Part shown: positions 46,252 to 52,946 of the stretch, piece after piece
How positions within the stretch are numbered: the stretch's first letter is position 1
Layout of the letters: every line of letters starts with the position of its first letter
NCBI RefSeq assembly: GCF_003008615.1
Contig: NZ_CP027657.1
Span: forward strand, 4,464,001-4,528,000
Reading direction: 5' to 3'
From: Pseudomonas mendocina
GTDB lineage: Bacteria; Pseudomonadota; Gammaproteobacteria; Pseudomonadales; Pseudomonadaceae
DNA: 64,000 nucleotides
Position numbers and translations under genes: made by a program
The notes under the pieces: generated by a model
What the model was told of the DNA's origin: nothing
The model's database searches: none
The model's input: only the letters and a program-made list of their open reading frames with translations

Positions 46252-46755
46252 TTATTGGTGGGGTTCGAGGAGAAGAAGCTCGTCCTCATTGAAGAAATGC
46301 TCATCGCAGTTGTTGCCGGAACCACTGCGATCAACCACCAGGAAGTCATCCCGCTTTTCGATCGTCAGCACCGGGTGGTGCCAGACGCCGCGATGGTAAT
46401 TGACGCCCTGCCTGCCATTGCTGAGGAAGGCACGGACGGAACCTGATACAGGTACATCGCCAACTGGCGCGACCACGATCAGAAAGGGGTTGCCGAGCAG
46501 CGGGATGAAAGCCTGGCTGCCCAGCGGATGGCGTTCCAGCATGCGGATGGTCAACGGCATCTGCAGCGATTCGGCGCTGAAGATGCTGATGATGGCCTTG
46601 TCCTCCGGCTGTGCGGTCTCCACGGTGGCCAGCTTGTGATAGCGGCGGGTGGAACCGTTGTTGATCATGAAGAACTCGCTGTTTTCGGTTTCGATCACGT
46701 CACCGAAGGGTGCGAAGGCTTCTTTGCTCAGGGGCTCGATGGTCAGGCTACGCAT
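46252..46755 (-). CDS. allA: Ureidoglycolate lyase AllA
   Basis: Splits ureidoglycolate into glyoxylate and urea. The 167-residue cupin-like protein begins MRSLTIEPLSKEAFAPFGDV and has family stretches ERHPLGSQAFIPL and GVNYHRGVWHHPVL. It is between uraD and puuD with gaps of 42 and 47 bases. In P. aeruginosa, as I recall, allantoicase (alc) lies between uraD and allA; here the gap is too short for any gene. Confidence 0.93.
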   Translation of the reverse strand: MRSLTIEPLSKEAFAPFGDVIETENSEFFMINNGSTRRYHKLATVETAQPEDKAIISIFSAESLQMPLTIRMLERHPLGSQAFIPLLGNPFLIVVAPVGDVPVSGSVRAFLSNGRQGVNYHRGVWHHPVLTIEKRDDFLVVDRSGSGNNCDEHFFNEDELLLLEPHQ

Positions 46756-46797
46756 GGCTGTTCTACTTGTTCTGTTAGAGAGGGGAGGTTGCAGCGC

Positions 46798-47313
46798 TTA
46801 CAGTTGCTGCAGGCGGAACATCGCGATCTTGTTGATCTCGGCCAGGGCGGTCTGGAATTCCTGCTCCGGCGTGTTGTGAATGCGTTCTTCGAAGGCTGCC
46901 AGGATCTGGTGGCGATTGCTGCCCTTGACCGCCTTGATGAAGGGGAAGCCGAACTTGGCCTTGTAGGCATCGTTGAGTTCGGTGAAGCGGGCGAACTCTT
47001 GGGCAGTGCATTCGTGGATACCGGCGCCTGATTGTTCGGCGGTGCTGGAGGCCGTCAACTCTCCACGCACGGCAGCCTTGCCGGCCAGATCCGGGTGCGC
47101 ATTGATCAGTGCCAACTGCGCATCATGGCTGGCAGACAGGAGGATGTCGGCCATGCGCTGCTGCAGCGTCTCGATTTCATCGATGGAGCTGTCCAGGCCG
47201 AGGTCGTAGGCTTTTTCGGCGACCCACGGCGAGTGCTCGTAGATATCGGCGAAGGCAGCGACGAACGCGTCACGGCTCAGTTGGGAGGGCGTCAGGGTCT
47301 GGAAACGGCTCAT
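46798..47313 (-). CDS. uraD: OHCU decarboxylase UraD
   Basis: Converts 2-oxo-4-hydroxy-4-carboxy-5-ureidoimidazoline to S-allantoin. The 171-residue helical protein shows the family motifs INAHPDLAGK (catalytic histidine) and FGFPFIKAVKGSNRHQIL. Start ATG 47313 (MSRFQTLTPSQLSRD) is chosen with GAG upstream; a longer frame is not family-like. It is 14 bases after puuE, clearly co-transcribed. Confidence 0.94.
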   Translation of the reverse strand: MSRFQTLTPSQLSRDAFVAAFADIYEHSPWVAEKAYDLGLDSSIDEIETLQQRMADILLSASHDAQLALINAHPDLAGKAAVRGELTASSTAEQSGAGIHECTAQEFARFTELNDAYKAKFGFPFIKAVKGSNRHQILAAFEERIHNTPEQEFQTALAEINKIAMFRLQQL

Positions 47314-47327
47314 GGGCGGCTCTCTTG

Positions 47328-48254
47328 TCATTCGGTCGCGCGGAAGGGGTGAGTGGCGTGCCAGTGCTTGGCAATGTCGACGCGGCGGGCGCACCAGACC
47401 TTGTCGTGGCTCTTCACGTATTCGAGGAAGCGCGCCAGCGAGGCCAGGCGAGCGGGGCGGCCGAGCAGGCGGCAGTGCATGCCAATCGATAGCATCTTCG
47501 GCGCGCCAGCTTCACCCTCGGCGTAGAGCACGTCGAAGGCGTCCTTGAGGTATTCGAAGAAGTCGTCGCCCTTGTTGAAGCCCTGCACCTGGGTGAAGCG
47601 CATGTCGTTGGTATCCAGGGTGTAGGGGATCACCAGATGCGGTTTTTCCGGCGTGCTGGCCGGATCCCAATAGGGCAGATCGTCGTCATAGGTGTCGGAA
47701 TCGTAGAGAAAACCGCCTTCCTCGCGCACGATGCGTCGGGTGTTCGGACCCAGGCGGCCGGTGTACCAGCCCAGAGGACGCTCGCCGGTCAGCTCGGTGA
47801 GGATGCGGATGGCCTCGAGCATGTGTTCGCGCTCGGTGGCTTCGTCGGTGTTCTGGTAATCGATCCAGCGGTAGCCGTGGCTGCAGATCTCGTGGCCGGC
47901 AGCGACCATTTCGCGAATCACCTCGGGATGACGCTGCGCGGCCATGGCCACGGCGAAGACGGTCAGCGGAATGTCGTGCTGCTTGAACAGGTTGAGCAGG
48001 CGCCAGACACCGGCGCGGCTGCCGTATTCGTAGAGCGACTCCATGCACAGGTTGCGCTGGCCCTGCAGTGGCTGAGCGGCGACCATCTCGGACAGAAACG
48101 CTTCGGACTCCTTGTCGCCATGGAGAATGTTGCGCTCACCGCCTTCTTCGTAATTGAGCACGAAGGACAAGGCGACGCGGGCATCGTCCGGCCAGTGCGG
48201 ATGAGGTGGGTTTGCGCCGTAGCCGATCAAGTCACGTGGGTAATCAGCGTTCAC
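47328..48254 (-). CDS. puuE: Allantoinase PuuE (polysaccharide-deacetylase type)
   Basis: Hydrolyses allantoin to allantoate; the PuuE type is unrelated to the metal-dependent AllB allantoinase. The 308-residue NodB-fold protein contains FVLNYEEGGERNIL, CSHGYRWIDYQNTDE and GLxx-type GWYTGRLGPNTRR stretches. GTG 48254 is the start, with AGGAAG six bases before it and the conserved NADYPRDLIGYG after it. It heads the operon; a TTGTATACAA palindrome lies 75 bases upstream. Confidence 0.95.
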   Translation of the reverse strand: MNADYPRDLIGYGANPPHPHWPDDARVALSFVLNYEEGGERNILHGDKESEAFLSEMVAAQPLQGQRNLCMESLYEYGSRAGVWRLLNLFKQHDIPLTVFAVAMAAQRHPEVIREMVAAGHEICSHGYRWIDYQNTDEATEREHMLEAIRILTELTGERPLGWYTGRLGPNTRRIVREEGGFLYDSDTYDDDLPYWDPASTPEKPHLVIPYTLDTNDMRFTQVQGFNKGDDFFEYLKDAFDVLYAEGEAGAPKMLSIGMHCRLLGRPARLASLARFLEYVKSHDKVWCARRVDIAKHWHATHPFRATE

Positions 48255-48328
48255 TGCAGTCTTCCTGTCTGGAATGTTGCGGTCTTTGCGCGTCCTGAAA
48301 TCGATGGCTGCGCGACCTGGATGGCTAA

Positions 48329-48338
48329 TTGTATACAA
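48329..48338. promoter_or_regulatory. GntR-type operator TTGTATACAA
   Basis: Perfect 10-bp palindrome inside CTAATTGTATACAAAATTAG, whose outer parts also nearly pair. It lies 75 bases upstream of puuE; the best single copy of the family. Confidence 0.7.
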
Positions 48339-48402
48339 AATTAGTTGTCGTTTGTAAATCTGAATTTCGTCATTCTCTTCCGTGCTGAGTCAAGCAAGAA
48401 AC

Positions 48403-48418
48403 TTGCCTGATTGGTCAG
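48403..48418. promoter_or_regulatory. RutR-like operator (TetR site 4, half conserved)
   Basis: TTGCCTGATTGGTCAG: right half GGTCA intact, left half with two changes. It lies in the 402-bp puuE-uraH divergent region. Confidence 0.35.
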
Positions 48419-48509
48419 CTATATGGCGTTCTACAGGCTTGTCTGTTGTGCTGCGGAGTAGTTCGGATTGGTGAAGGTGGAGCCATTGCCATGATCTTTG
48501 TCGGTTTTA

Positions 48510-48519
48510 TTGTGTACAA
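48510..48519. promoter_or_regulatory. GntR-type operator TTGTGTACAA
   Basis: Near-palindrome in ATTGTGTACAAT, 138 bases upstream of uraH. The copy before the GntR gene (51386) is identical. Confidence 0.65.
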
Positions 48520-48656
48520 TTTTATCATTAAATGTTTTATATTCGCCTCGCGTGCTATCCTGCCAAAGCGTTGGAGCACTGCGACGAGCCGATTTCAACA
48601 GAGCAGAGGAGGTGCGGTATTCGCAGGCCGTTGGCCGTGACGGATGCCCGAGAGCC

Positions 48657-49010
48657 ATGGGACGTTTGACTACACATGTACTGGATGCTGCGCACGGTTG
48701 TCCGGGGAGTGGCATCAAGGTCGAGCTGTATCGCGTCGAAGGCGCGCAGCTGGAGCTGATCAACACCGTTGCGACCAACCACGATGGCCGTTGCGATGCG
48801 CCGGTATTGCAGGGCGATGACTACCGCAGCGGTGTCTATCAACTGCATTTCCACGCTGGCGACTACTACCGTGCTCGCGGTGTCAGCCTGCCGGAACCGG
48901 CTTTTCTCGATGTGGTGGTACTGCGTTTTGGCATCGATGCCGAGCAGGAGCACTACCACGTACCGCTACTGATTTCCCCCTACAGCTACTCCACCTATCG
49001 AGGTAGCTGA
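48657..49010 (+). CDS. uraH: 5-hydroxyisourate hydrolase UraH
   Basis: Hydrolyses 5-hydroxyisourate, the PuuD product, to OHCU, which UraD then uses. The 117-residue transthyretin-like protein starts MGRLTTHVLDAAHGCPGSGI and ends with the diagnostic YRGS tetrapeptide. It is divergent from puuE. The ATG at 48657 is chosen because the family N-terminus begins here; open frame upstream lacks similarity. A strong terminator follows. Confidence 0.96.
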   Translation: MGRLTTHVLDAAHGCPGSGIKVELYRVEGAQLELINTVATNHDGRCDAPVLQGDDYRSGVYQLHFHAGDYYRARGVSLPEPAFLDVVVLRFGIDAEQEHYHVPLLISPYSYSTYRGS

Positions 49011-49073
49011 CGCGACGGCGGCGCTGCCCGCCAGACGAATGCTTGTCACCCTCAGACTCGTTTGAGTCCCTAT

Positions 49074-49098
49074 GCCCGCTCACACTGCGGGCTTTTTT
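49074..49098 (+). terminator. Terminator after uraH
   Basis: A 6-bp stem GCCCGC / GCGGGC with a 7-base loop and TTTTTT, 64 bases past the uraH stop. Confidence 0.88.
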
Positions 49099-49175
49099 AT
49101 GCGGATGTTTTTGCCAGGGCCAAGTCCTGCCCGAGGTTGCCGTATGGGTGAGCGACACCCCCGATGTCAGGTGCC

Positions 49176-49253
49176 GTAGGGGGCACCGCGCGCACCATGT
49201 TGGATGAATCCCATGGTGTCGCGTGCCGACTCGGTGCGCATGGCGCACCCTAC
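49176..49253 (+). repeat. 78-bp direct repeat, copy 1 (family B)
   Basis: A GTAGGG...CCCTAC unit with an internal TTGGATGAATCCCATGGTG. It is repeated at 49335-49412 with the same length and about ten changes. Confidence 0.75.
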
Positions 49254-49334
49254 CGACGAACGTTGGCGCAGCCCAGATGCAATTAGGGGAGTGGGTCGGT
49301 AAATGTCCGTTGGCCAAGAGCTAGGCATGGGTAT

Positions 49335-49412
49335 GTAGGGTGCGCCGCGCACACCGGGTTGGATGAATCCCATGGTGCTGCGTGCGGACTCGGGGCGCAT
49401 GGCGCACCCTAC
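49335..49412 (+). repeat. 78-bp direct repeat, copy 2 (family B)
   Basis: Same length and order as the unit at 49176. A decayed family A copy follows at 49427-49482. The 554-bp uraH-azgA gap holds these repeats and two terminators, and no gene that I can see. Confidence 0.75.
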
Positions 49413-49518
49413 CGATATACGTCGACGTAACCCGGATGCAATCCGGGGCGGGGCGGCAACATGGCTGCGGATTGCATTCAAGTGGCTCTTCTGTCTGGCG
49501 TTGATGGGGTAAACGAAA

Positions 49519-49539
49519 ACCCCGGCACGTGGCCGGGGT
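49519..49539 (-). terminator. Terminator after the AzgA-type permease
   Basis: An 8-bp stem ACCCCGGC / GCCGGGGT, followed on the minus strand by TTTTCGTTT, 26 bases beyond the stop. Confidence 0.85.
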
Positions 49540-49564
49540 CTCGATCAGCGCATGCAGCTTGCCG

Positions 49565-50905
49565 TCAGAGGAAGGCGAATTTGGCGATGAAGATGATGCA
49601 CAGCAGGTACAGGCTCAGCGATACCTTGTCGCGCTGACCGGTCAGCAGCTTCAGCGTGGCGTAGGTGAGGAAGCCCAGGGCGATACCATTGGCGATGGAG
49701 AAGGTCAGCGGCATCATCACCACGGTGACGATGGCTGGGATGGTATCGGTGTGATCCTTCCAGTCGATGTGCGCCATGCCGCTCATCATCAGCATCGCCA
49801 CGTAGATCAGCGCGCCAGCGGTGGCGTACGCGGGGATCATGCCGGCCAGCGGGGCGAAGAACATCGCCACCAGGAACAGCACGCCAACGGTCACCGCGGT
49901 CAGGCCGGTGCGGCCGCCTGCGGCAACGCCCGAAGCGCTCTCGACGTAGCTGGTCACCGGCGGGCAACCCACCACTGCGCCGAATGCACCTGCGGTGCTG
50001 TCCACCTTCAGCGCCTTGGACAGATCCTTGATATGGCCATTCTCATCCACCAGGTTGGCGCGATGGGCGACGCCCATCAGGGTGCCGGCGGTGTCGAACA
50101 TGTTCACGAAGAGGAAGGCCAGGATCACGCTGATCATGCCCACCTCCAGCGCGCCGGTGATGTCGAGCGCCAGGAAGGTGGGTTCTAGGCTCGGTGGCAT
50201 CGAGATCACGCCACCATACTCCACCAGGCCCAGTGCCCAGCCGATAGCGGTGACACCGAGCATGCTGATGAGGATGGCGCCGAACACATTGCGGTGGCTG
50301 AGCACGCAGATGGCCAGGAAGCAGACTGCTGCCAGCAGGGTGGCAGGTTGCTGGAAGGAACCCATGGTCAGCAGGGTAGCCGGGCTATCGACGACGATAC
50401 CTGCCGTCTTCAGGCCGATCAGGCCGAGGAACAGACCGACCCCCGCACCCATGGCGAAGCGCAGGCTGGTGGGGATGCTGTTGAGCAACCACTCGCGAAT
50501 GCGCGACAGGCTGAGAATCATGAACAGCAAGCCGGCGATGAACACCGCGCCCAGTGCCACTTCCCAGCTGTAACCCATCTCGCCGACGACGGTGTAGGTG
50601 AAGAATGCGTTGAGCCCCATGCCCGGAGCCAGGCCCACCGGCCAGTTGGCGTATAGGCCCATGAGGATGCTGGCGACAGCCGCGGCGAGGCAGGTAGCGA
50701 CGAAAGCCGCTCCGTGGTCGATACCGGCGCTGGCCATGATGTTGGGGTTGACGAAGATGATGTAGGCCATGGTGACGAAGGTCGTCAGGCCGGCCAGCAG
50801 CTCGGTCTTGATGGTGGTGCGGTGCTCGGTCAATTTGAAGAGGCGGTCGAGTAGGCCGGCTCTTTCCAGTTGAGTCGCGTGTTGTTCTTGTTTGACGCTT
50901 TCCAC
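49565..50905 (-). CDS. AzgA-type purine permease (adenine/guanine/hypoxanthine)
   Basis: A 446-residue NCS2-superfamily protein of the AzgA/GhxP branch, with the family start ELLAGLTTFVTMAYIIFVNP and LAPGMGLNAFFTYTV, and later GAFGAVVGCPPVTSYVESAS. It carries purine bases inward. It is transcribed leftward. Its 5' region contains TTGTATACAA (149 bases upstream) and a RutR-like site (107 bases upstream). With the NCS1 and the other NCS2 permease it is the third base transporter in 11 kb. Confidence 0.9.
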   Translation of the reverse strand: MESVKQEQHATQLERAGLLDRLFKLTEHRTTIKTELLAGLTTFVTMAYIIFVNPNIMASAGIDHGAAFVATCLAAAVASILMGLYANWPVGLAPGMGLNAFFTYTVVGEMGYSWEVALGAVFIAGLLFMILSLSRIREWLLNSIPTSLRFAMGAGVGLFLGLIGLKTAGIVVDSPATLLTMGSFQQPATLLAAVCFLAICVLSHRNVFGAILISMLGVTAIGWALGLVEYGGVISMPPSLEPTFLALDITGALEVGMISVILAFLFVNMFDTAGTLMGVAHRANLVDENGHIKDLSKALKVDSTAGAFGAVVGCPPVTSYVESASGVAAGGRTGLTAVTVGVLFLVAMFFAPLAGMIPAYATAGALIYVAMLMMSGMAHIDWKDHTDTIPAIVTVVMMPLTFSIANGIALGFLTYATLKLLTGQRDKVSLSLYLLCIIFIAKFAFL

Positions 50906-51011
50906 AGCGGGTACTCCTCATCTCTCTTGTTGTGTACCGCCCAGAGCGTTGCGCAAGGACAATGGCTCTCTGAGGCAGGCGGTGTTTTTGCGGTGCTTCC
51001 TGGCTAAGTTG

Positions 51012-51027
51012 TTGACCGAGCGGTCAA
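51012..51027. promoter_or_regulatory. RutR-like operator (TetR site 5)
   Basis: TTGACCG AG CGGTCAA, perfect 7-bp arms around a 2-base centre, 107 bases before the AzgA-type permease start and 26 bases from a TTGTATACAA site. Confidence 0.7.
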
Positions 51028-51053
51028 GAAGTCACTCGAGCGCGATTATGCTG

Positions 51054-51063
51054 TTGTATACAA
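51054..51063. promoter_or_regulatory. GntR-type operator TTGTATACAA
   Basis: Perfect palindrome upstream of the AzgA-type permease, identical to the puuE copy. Confidence 0.7.
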
Positions 51064-51385
51064 AAAATGCAATTAATGTTTTCACTGTTGCGGAAATCGA
51101 ACTTTGGGCGATTCTTGCCACGGAAATGCGTGGATTTGACGACAATCGCTGCTCAGTTTTTATTAAAAATGCTTTTAAAACAGATAGATGCTGGATTTTC
51201 GTGCGAGTGCCAGGAAAAGCGCTGGAGCACGCTTCAGATGGGGCGTTCGAGGCGTTTATCTACTAATGGCCTGAGAAGTACTGCTTATATAAGGAAAGGG
51301 TTTGAATGATGACTGGGTTCAGTGAGGAGGTTTTTGCAGTCTCAGCTACGATGTCAGACAACTACAGGTGTAGTGCGTGATTAGT

Positions 51386-51395
51386 TTGTGTACAA
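51386..51395. promoter_or_regulatory. GntR-type operator TTGTGTACAA before the GntR gene
   Basis: In AGTTTGTGTACAATTAA, 104 bases before the GntR start; suggests autoregulation. Confidence 0.65.
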
Positions 51396-51498
51396 TTAAC
51401 CCAATTTTTTCCGAGGTTTTTCCTCCCGGAGCTTGTCAGCTACCGGGTAGAACACAGTAGAGTCGCAGTGTCGGCGACTCTCATTGACGCGAGCCAGA

Positions 51499-52266
51499 AT
51501 GAACGATCAATTGCAGCCCCTCAAGAAGCAGCCGCGTACTGGCAAAAGCAGCCGTAGCGGGACTCAGGATGATGTCGTATATGCCCACATCTTCGATGCC
51601 ATTCTCGAGCAGCGCCTGGCGCCTGGCACCAAGTTGAGCGAAGAAGCGCTGGGTGAGATCTTCGGCGTCAGCCGCACAATCATCCGCCGTGCACTCTCGC
51701 GCCTGGCTCACGAGGGCGTTGTACTGCTGCGCCCGAATCGGGGAGCCGTGGTGGCCAGCCCCAGCGTCGATGAAGCCCGGCAGATCTTCTATGCGCGTCG
51801 CCTGGTCGAGCGCGCCATCACCGAGCTGGCGGTGCAGCATGCCACCGCCGAGCAACTGGCCGAGTTACGCCAGATGGTGCGTGACGAGCAGGACAGCTTC
51901 TCCCGCGGTGACCGCGGCGCCGGTATCCGTCTTTCCGGCGAGTTCCACCTCAAGCTGGCCGAGGCCGCGCGTAACGCGCCGCTGGTGAGTTTCCAGCGCA
52001 GCCTGGTGTCGCAGACCTCGTTGATCATCGCCCAGTATGAAAGCGGCAGCCGTTCCCACTGCTCCTACGACGAGCACAACCAGCTGATCGATGCCATCGA
52101 GGCCCGTGACGCCGAGCGTGCGGTACAGCTGATGATGCATCACATGGATCACATCGACAGCAAGCTGAACCTGGACGAGGAAAGCGCCTCGGACGACCTG
52201 CACGCAGTGTTCTCGCACCTGTTGCAGACCAAGAAGAAACCGGGGCGCAGCTCCGCCAACCGCTGA
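51499..52266 (+). CDS. GntR family regulator, FCD type
   Basis: A 255-residue regulator with the N-terminal winged helix (KLSEEALGEIFGVSRTIIRR, then LAHEGVVLLRPNRGAVVASP) and an all-helical FCD ligand domain whose metal/ligand histidines fit EFHLKLAEAAR and HHMDHID. FCD regulators typically bind TNGTNNNACNA; TTGTRTACAA sites in front of its own gene and the purine genes match. The effector is probably urate, allantoin or a related product (inference). The ATG at 51499 has only a weak ribosome site. A strong hairpin follows the gene. Confidence 0.9.
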   Translation: MNDQLQPLKKQPRTGKSSRSGTQDDVVYAHIFDAILEQRLAPGTKLSEEALGEIFGVSRTIIRRALSRLAHEGVVLLRPNRGAVVASPSVDEARQIFYARRLVERAITELAVQHATAEQLAELRQMVRDEQDSFSRGDRGAGIRLSGEFHLKLAEAARNAPLVSFQRSLVSQTSLIIAQYESGSRSHCSYDEHNQLIDAIEARDAERAVQLMMHHMDHIDSKLNLDEESASDDLHAVFSHLLQTKKKPGRSSANR

Positions 52267-52280
52267 TCGCGGGGACACCG

Positions 52281-52310
52281 AAAAGCCCGATGCCTGCGCA
52301 TCGGGCTTTT
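52281..52310. terminator. Bidirectional terminator after the GntR gene
   Basis: A 13-bp perfect stem AAAAGCCCGATGC and complement with a 4-base loop and T-runs on both strands. It marks the right edge of the purine block. Confidence 0.88.
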
Positions 52311-52395
52311 TCATTGCAGCGTTGCCAGCTTGGCCGCGTTGATCGCTCAGGCTAGACTGCCGCGCTTTTTCTCCGTCGAGTCCATACTTCTCTCC

Positions 52396-52845
52396 ATGGC
52401 CGCTCAAGTCGAACCTTTCTGGAAACACAAGACGCTCGCTCAGCTCGATCAGCAGGAGTGGGAATCGCTGTGCGACGGCTGTGGGCTGTGCTGCCTGCAG
52501 AAGCTTGAAGACGAGGACGATGGCGCCGTGTATTACACGCGTATCGCCTGCAAGCTGCTCGATCTCAACAGCTGTCGTTGCAGCGACTACGCCAACCGTT
52601 TCCAGCACGTGCCCGATTGCATCCAGCTCACGCCAGCGCAGGCCGATCAGTTCCAATGGCTGCCGCCGACCTGCGCCTATCGTCTGGTCAGCGAGGGTAA
52701 GGATCTACCGTCCTGGCATCACCTGGTCTGTGGCGACCCAGACGCCGTGCACGCCGAGCGCATCTCCCAGTCCGGGCGTATGCTCAGTGAGAACAGCGTG
52801 GCCGAGGACGACTGGGAAGAGCATTTGATTTTTCGCGCGGGTTGA
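52396..52845 (+). CDS. YcgN-like cysteine-cluster protein (UPF0260)
   Basis: A 149-residue protein with cysteine groups CDGCGLCC, then SCRCSDY, then C in PDCIQLTP and TCAYRL. This is the pattern of the zinc- or iron-binding UPF0260 family; its function is not known. Start ATG 52396 is chosen because the conserved [13 protein letters not shown] follows. The gene upstream ends at a terminator, so it has its own promoter; no clear -10/-35 is seen. Confidence 0.85.
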   Translation: MAAQVEPFWKHKTLAQLDQQEWESLCDGCGLCCLQKLEDEDDGAVYYTRIACKLLDLNSCRCSDYANRFQHVPDCIQLTPAQADQFQWLPPTCAYRLVSEGKDLPSWHHLVCGDPDAVHAERISQSGRMLSENSVAEDDWEEHLIFRAG

Positions 52846-52946
52846 TTCACGCCACGGCTTCGTGGCAATTCTCTCGCTCAGCCACGGAATTGCACCGTAG
52901 CGCGGCTGTCTTATGGCCAATTGCCCATTCGCATCAGGAGCCCTGC

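Larger units (their letters stand above)
50906..51498. promoter_or_regulatory. Divergent regulatory region, azgA-type / GntR genes
   Basis: A 593-bp gap with lower GC than its neighbours. Three control sites are visible (51012-51027, 51054-51063, 51386-51395). Small open frames inside it lack convincing starts or similarity, so I call no gene here. Confidence 0.6.

Noticed and set aside
50892..51266. Possible small gene (124 codons) in the azgA-GntR gap
   Set aside because: It begins inside the 5' end of the permease gene, crosses two predicted operators and has no ribosome site or recognisable sequence.
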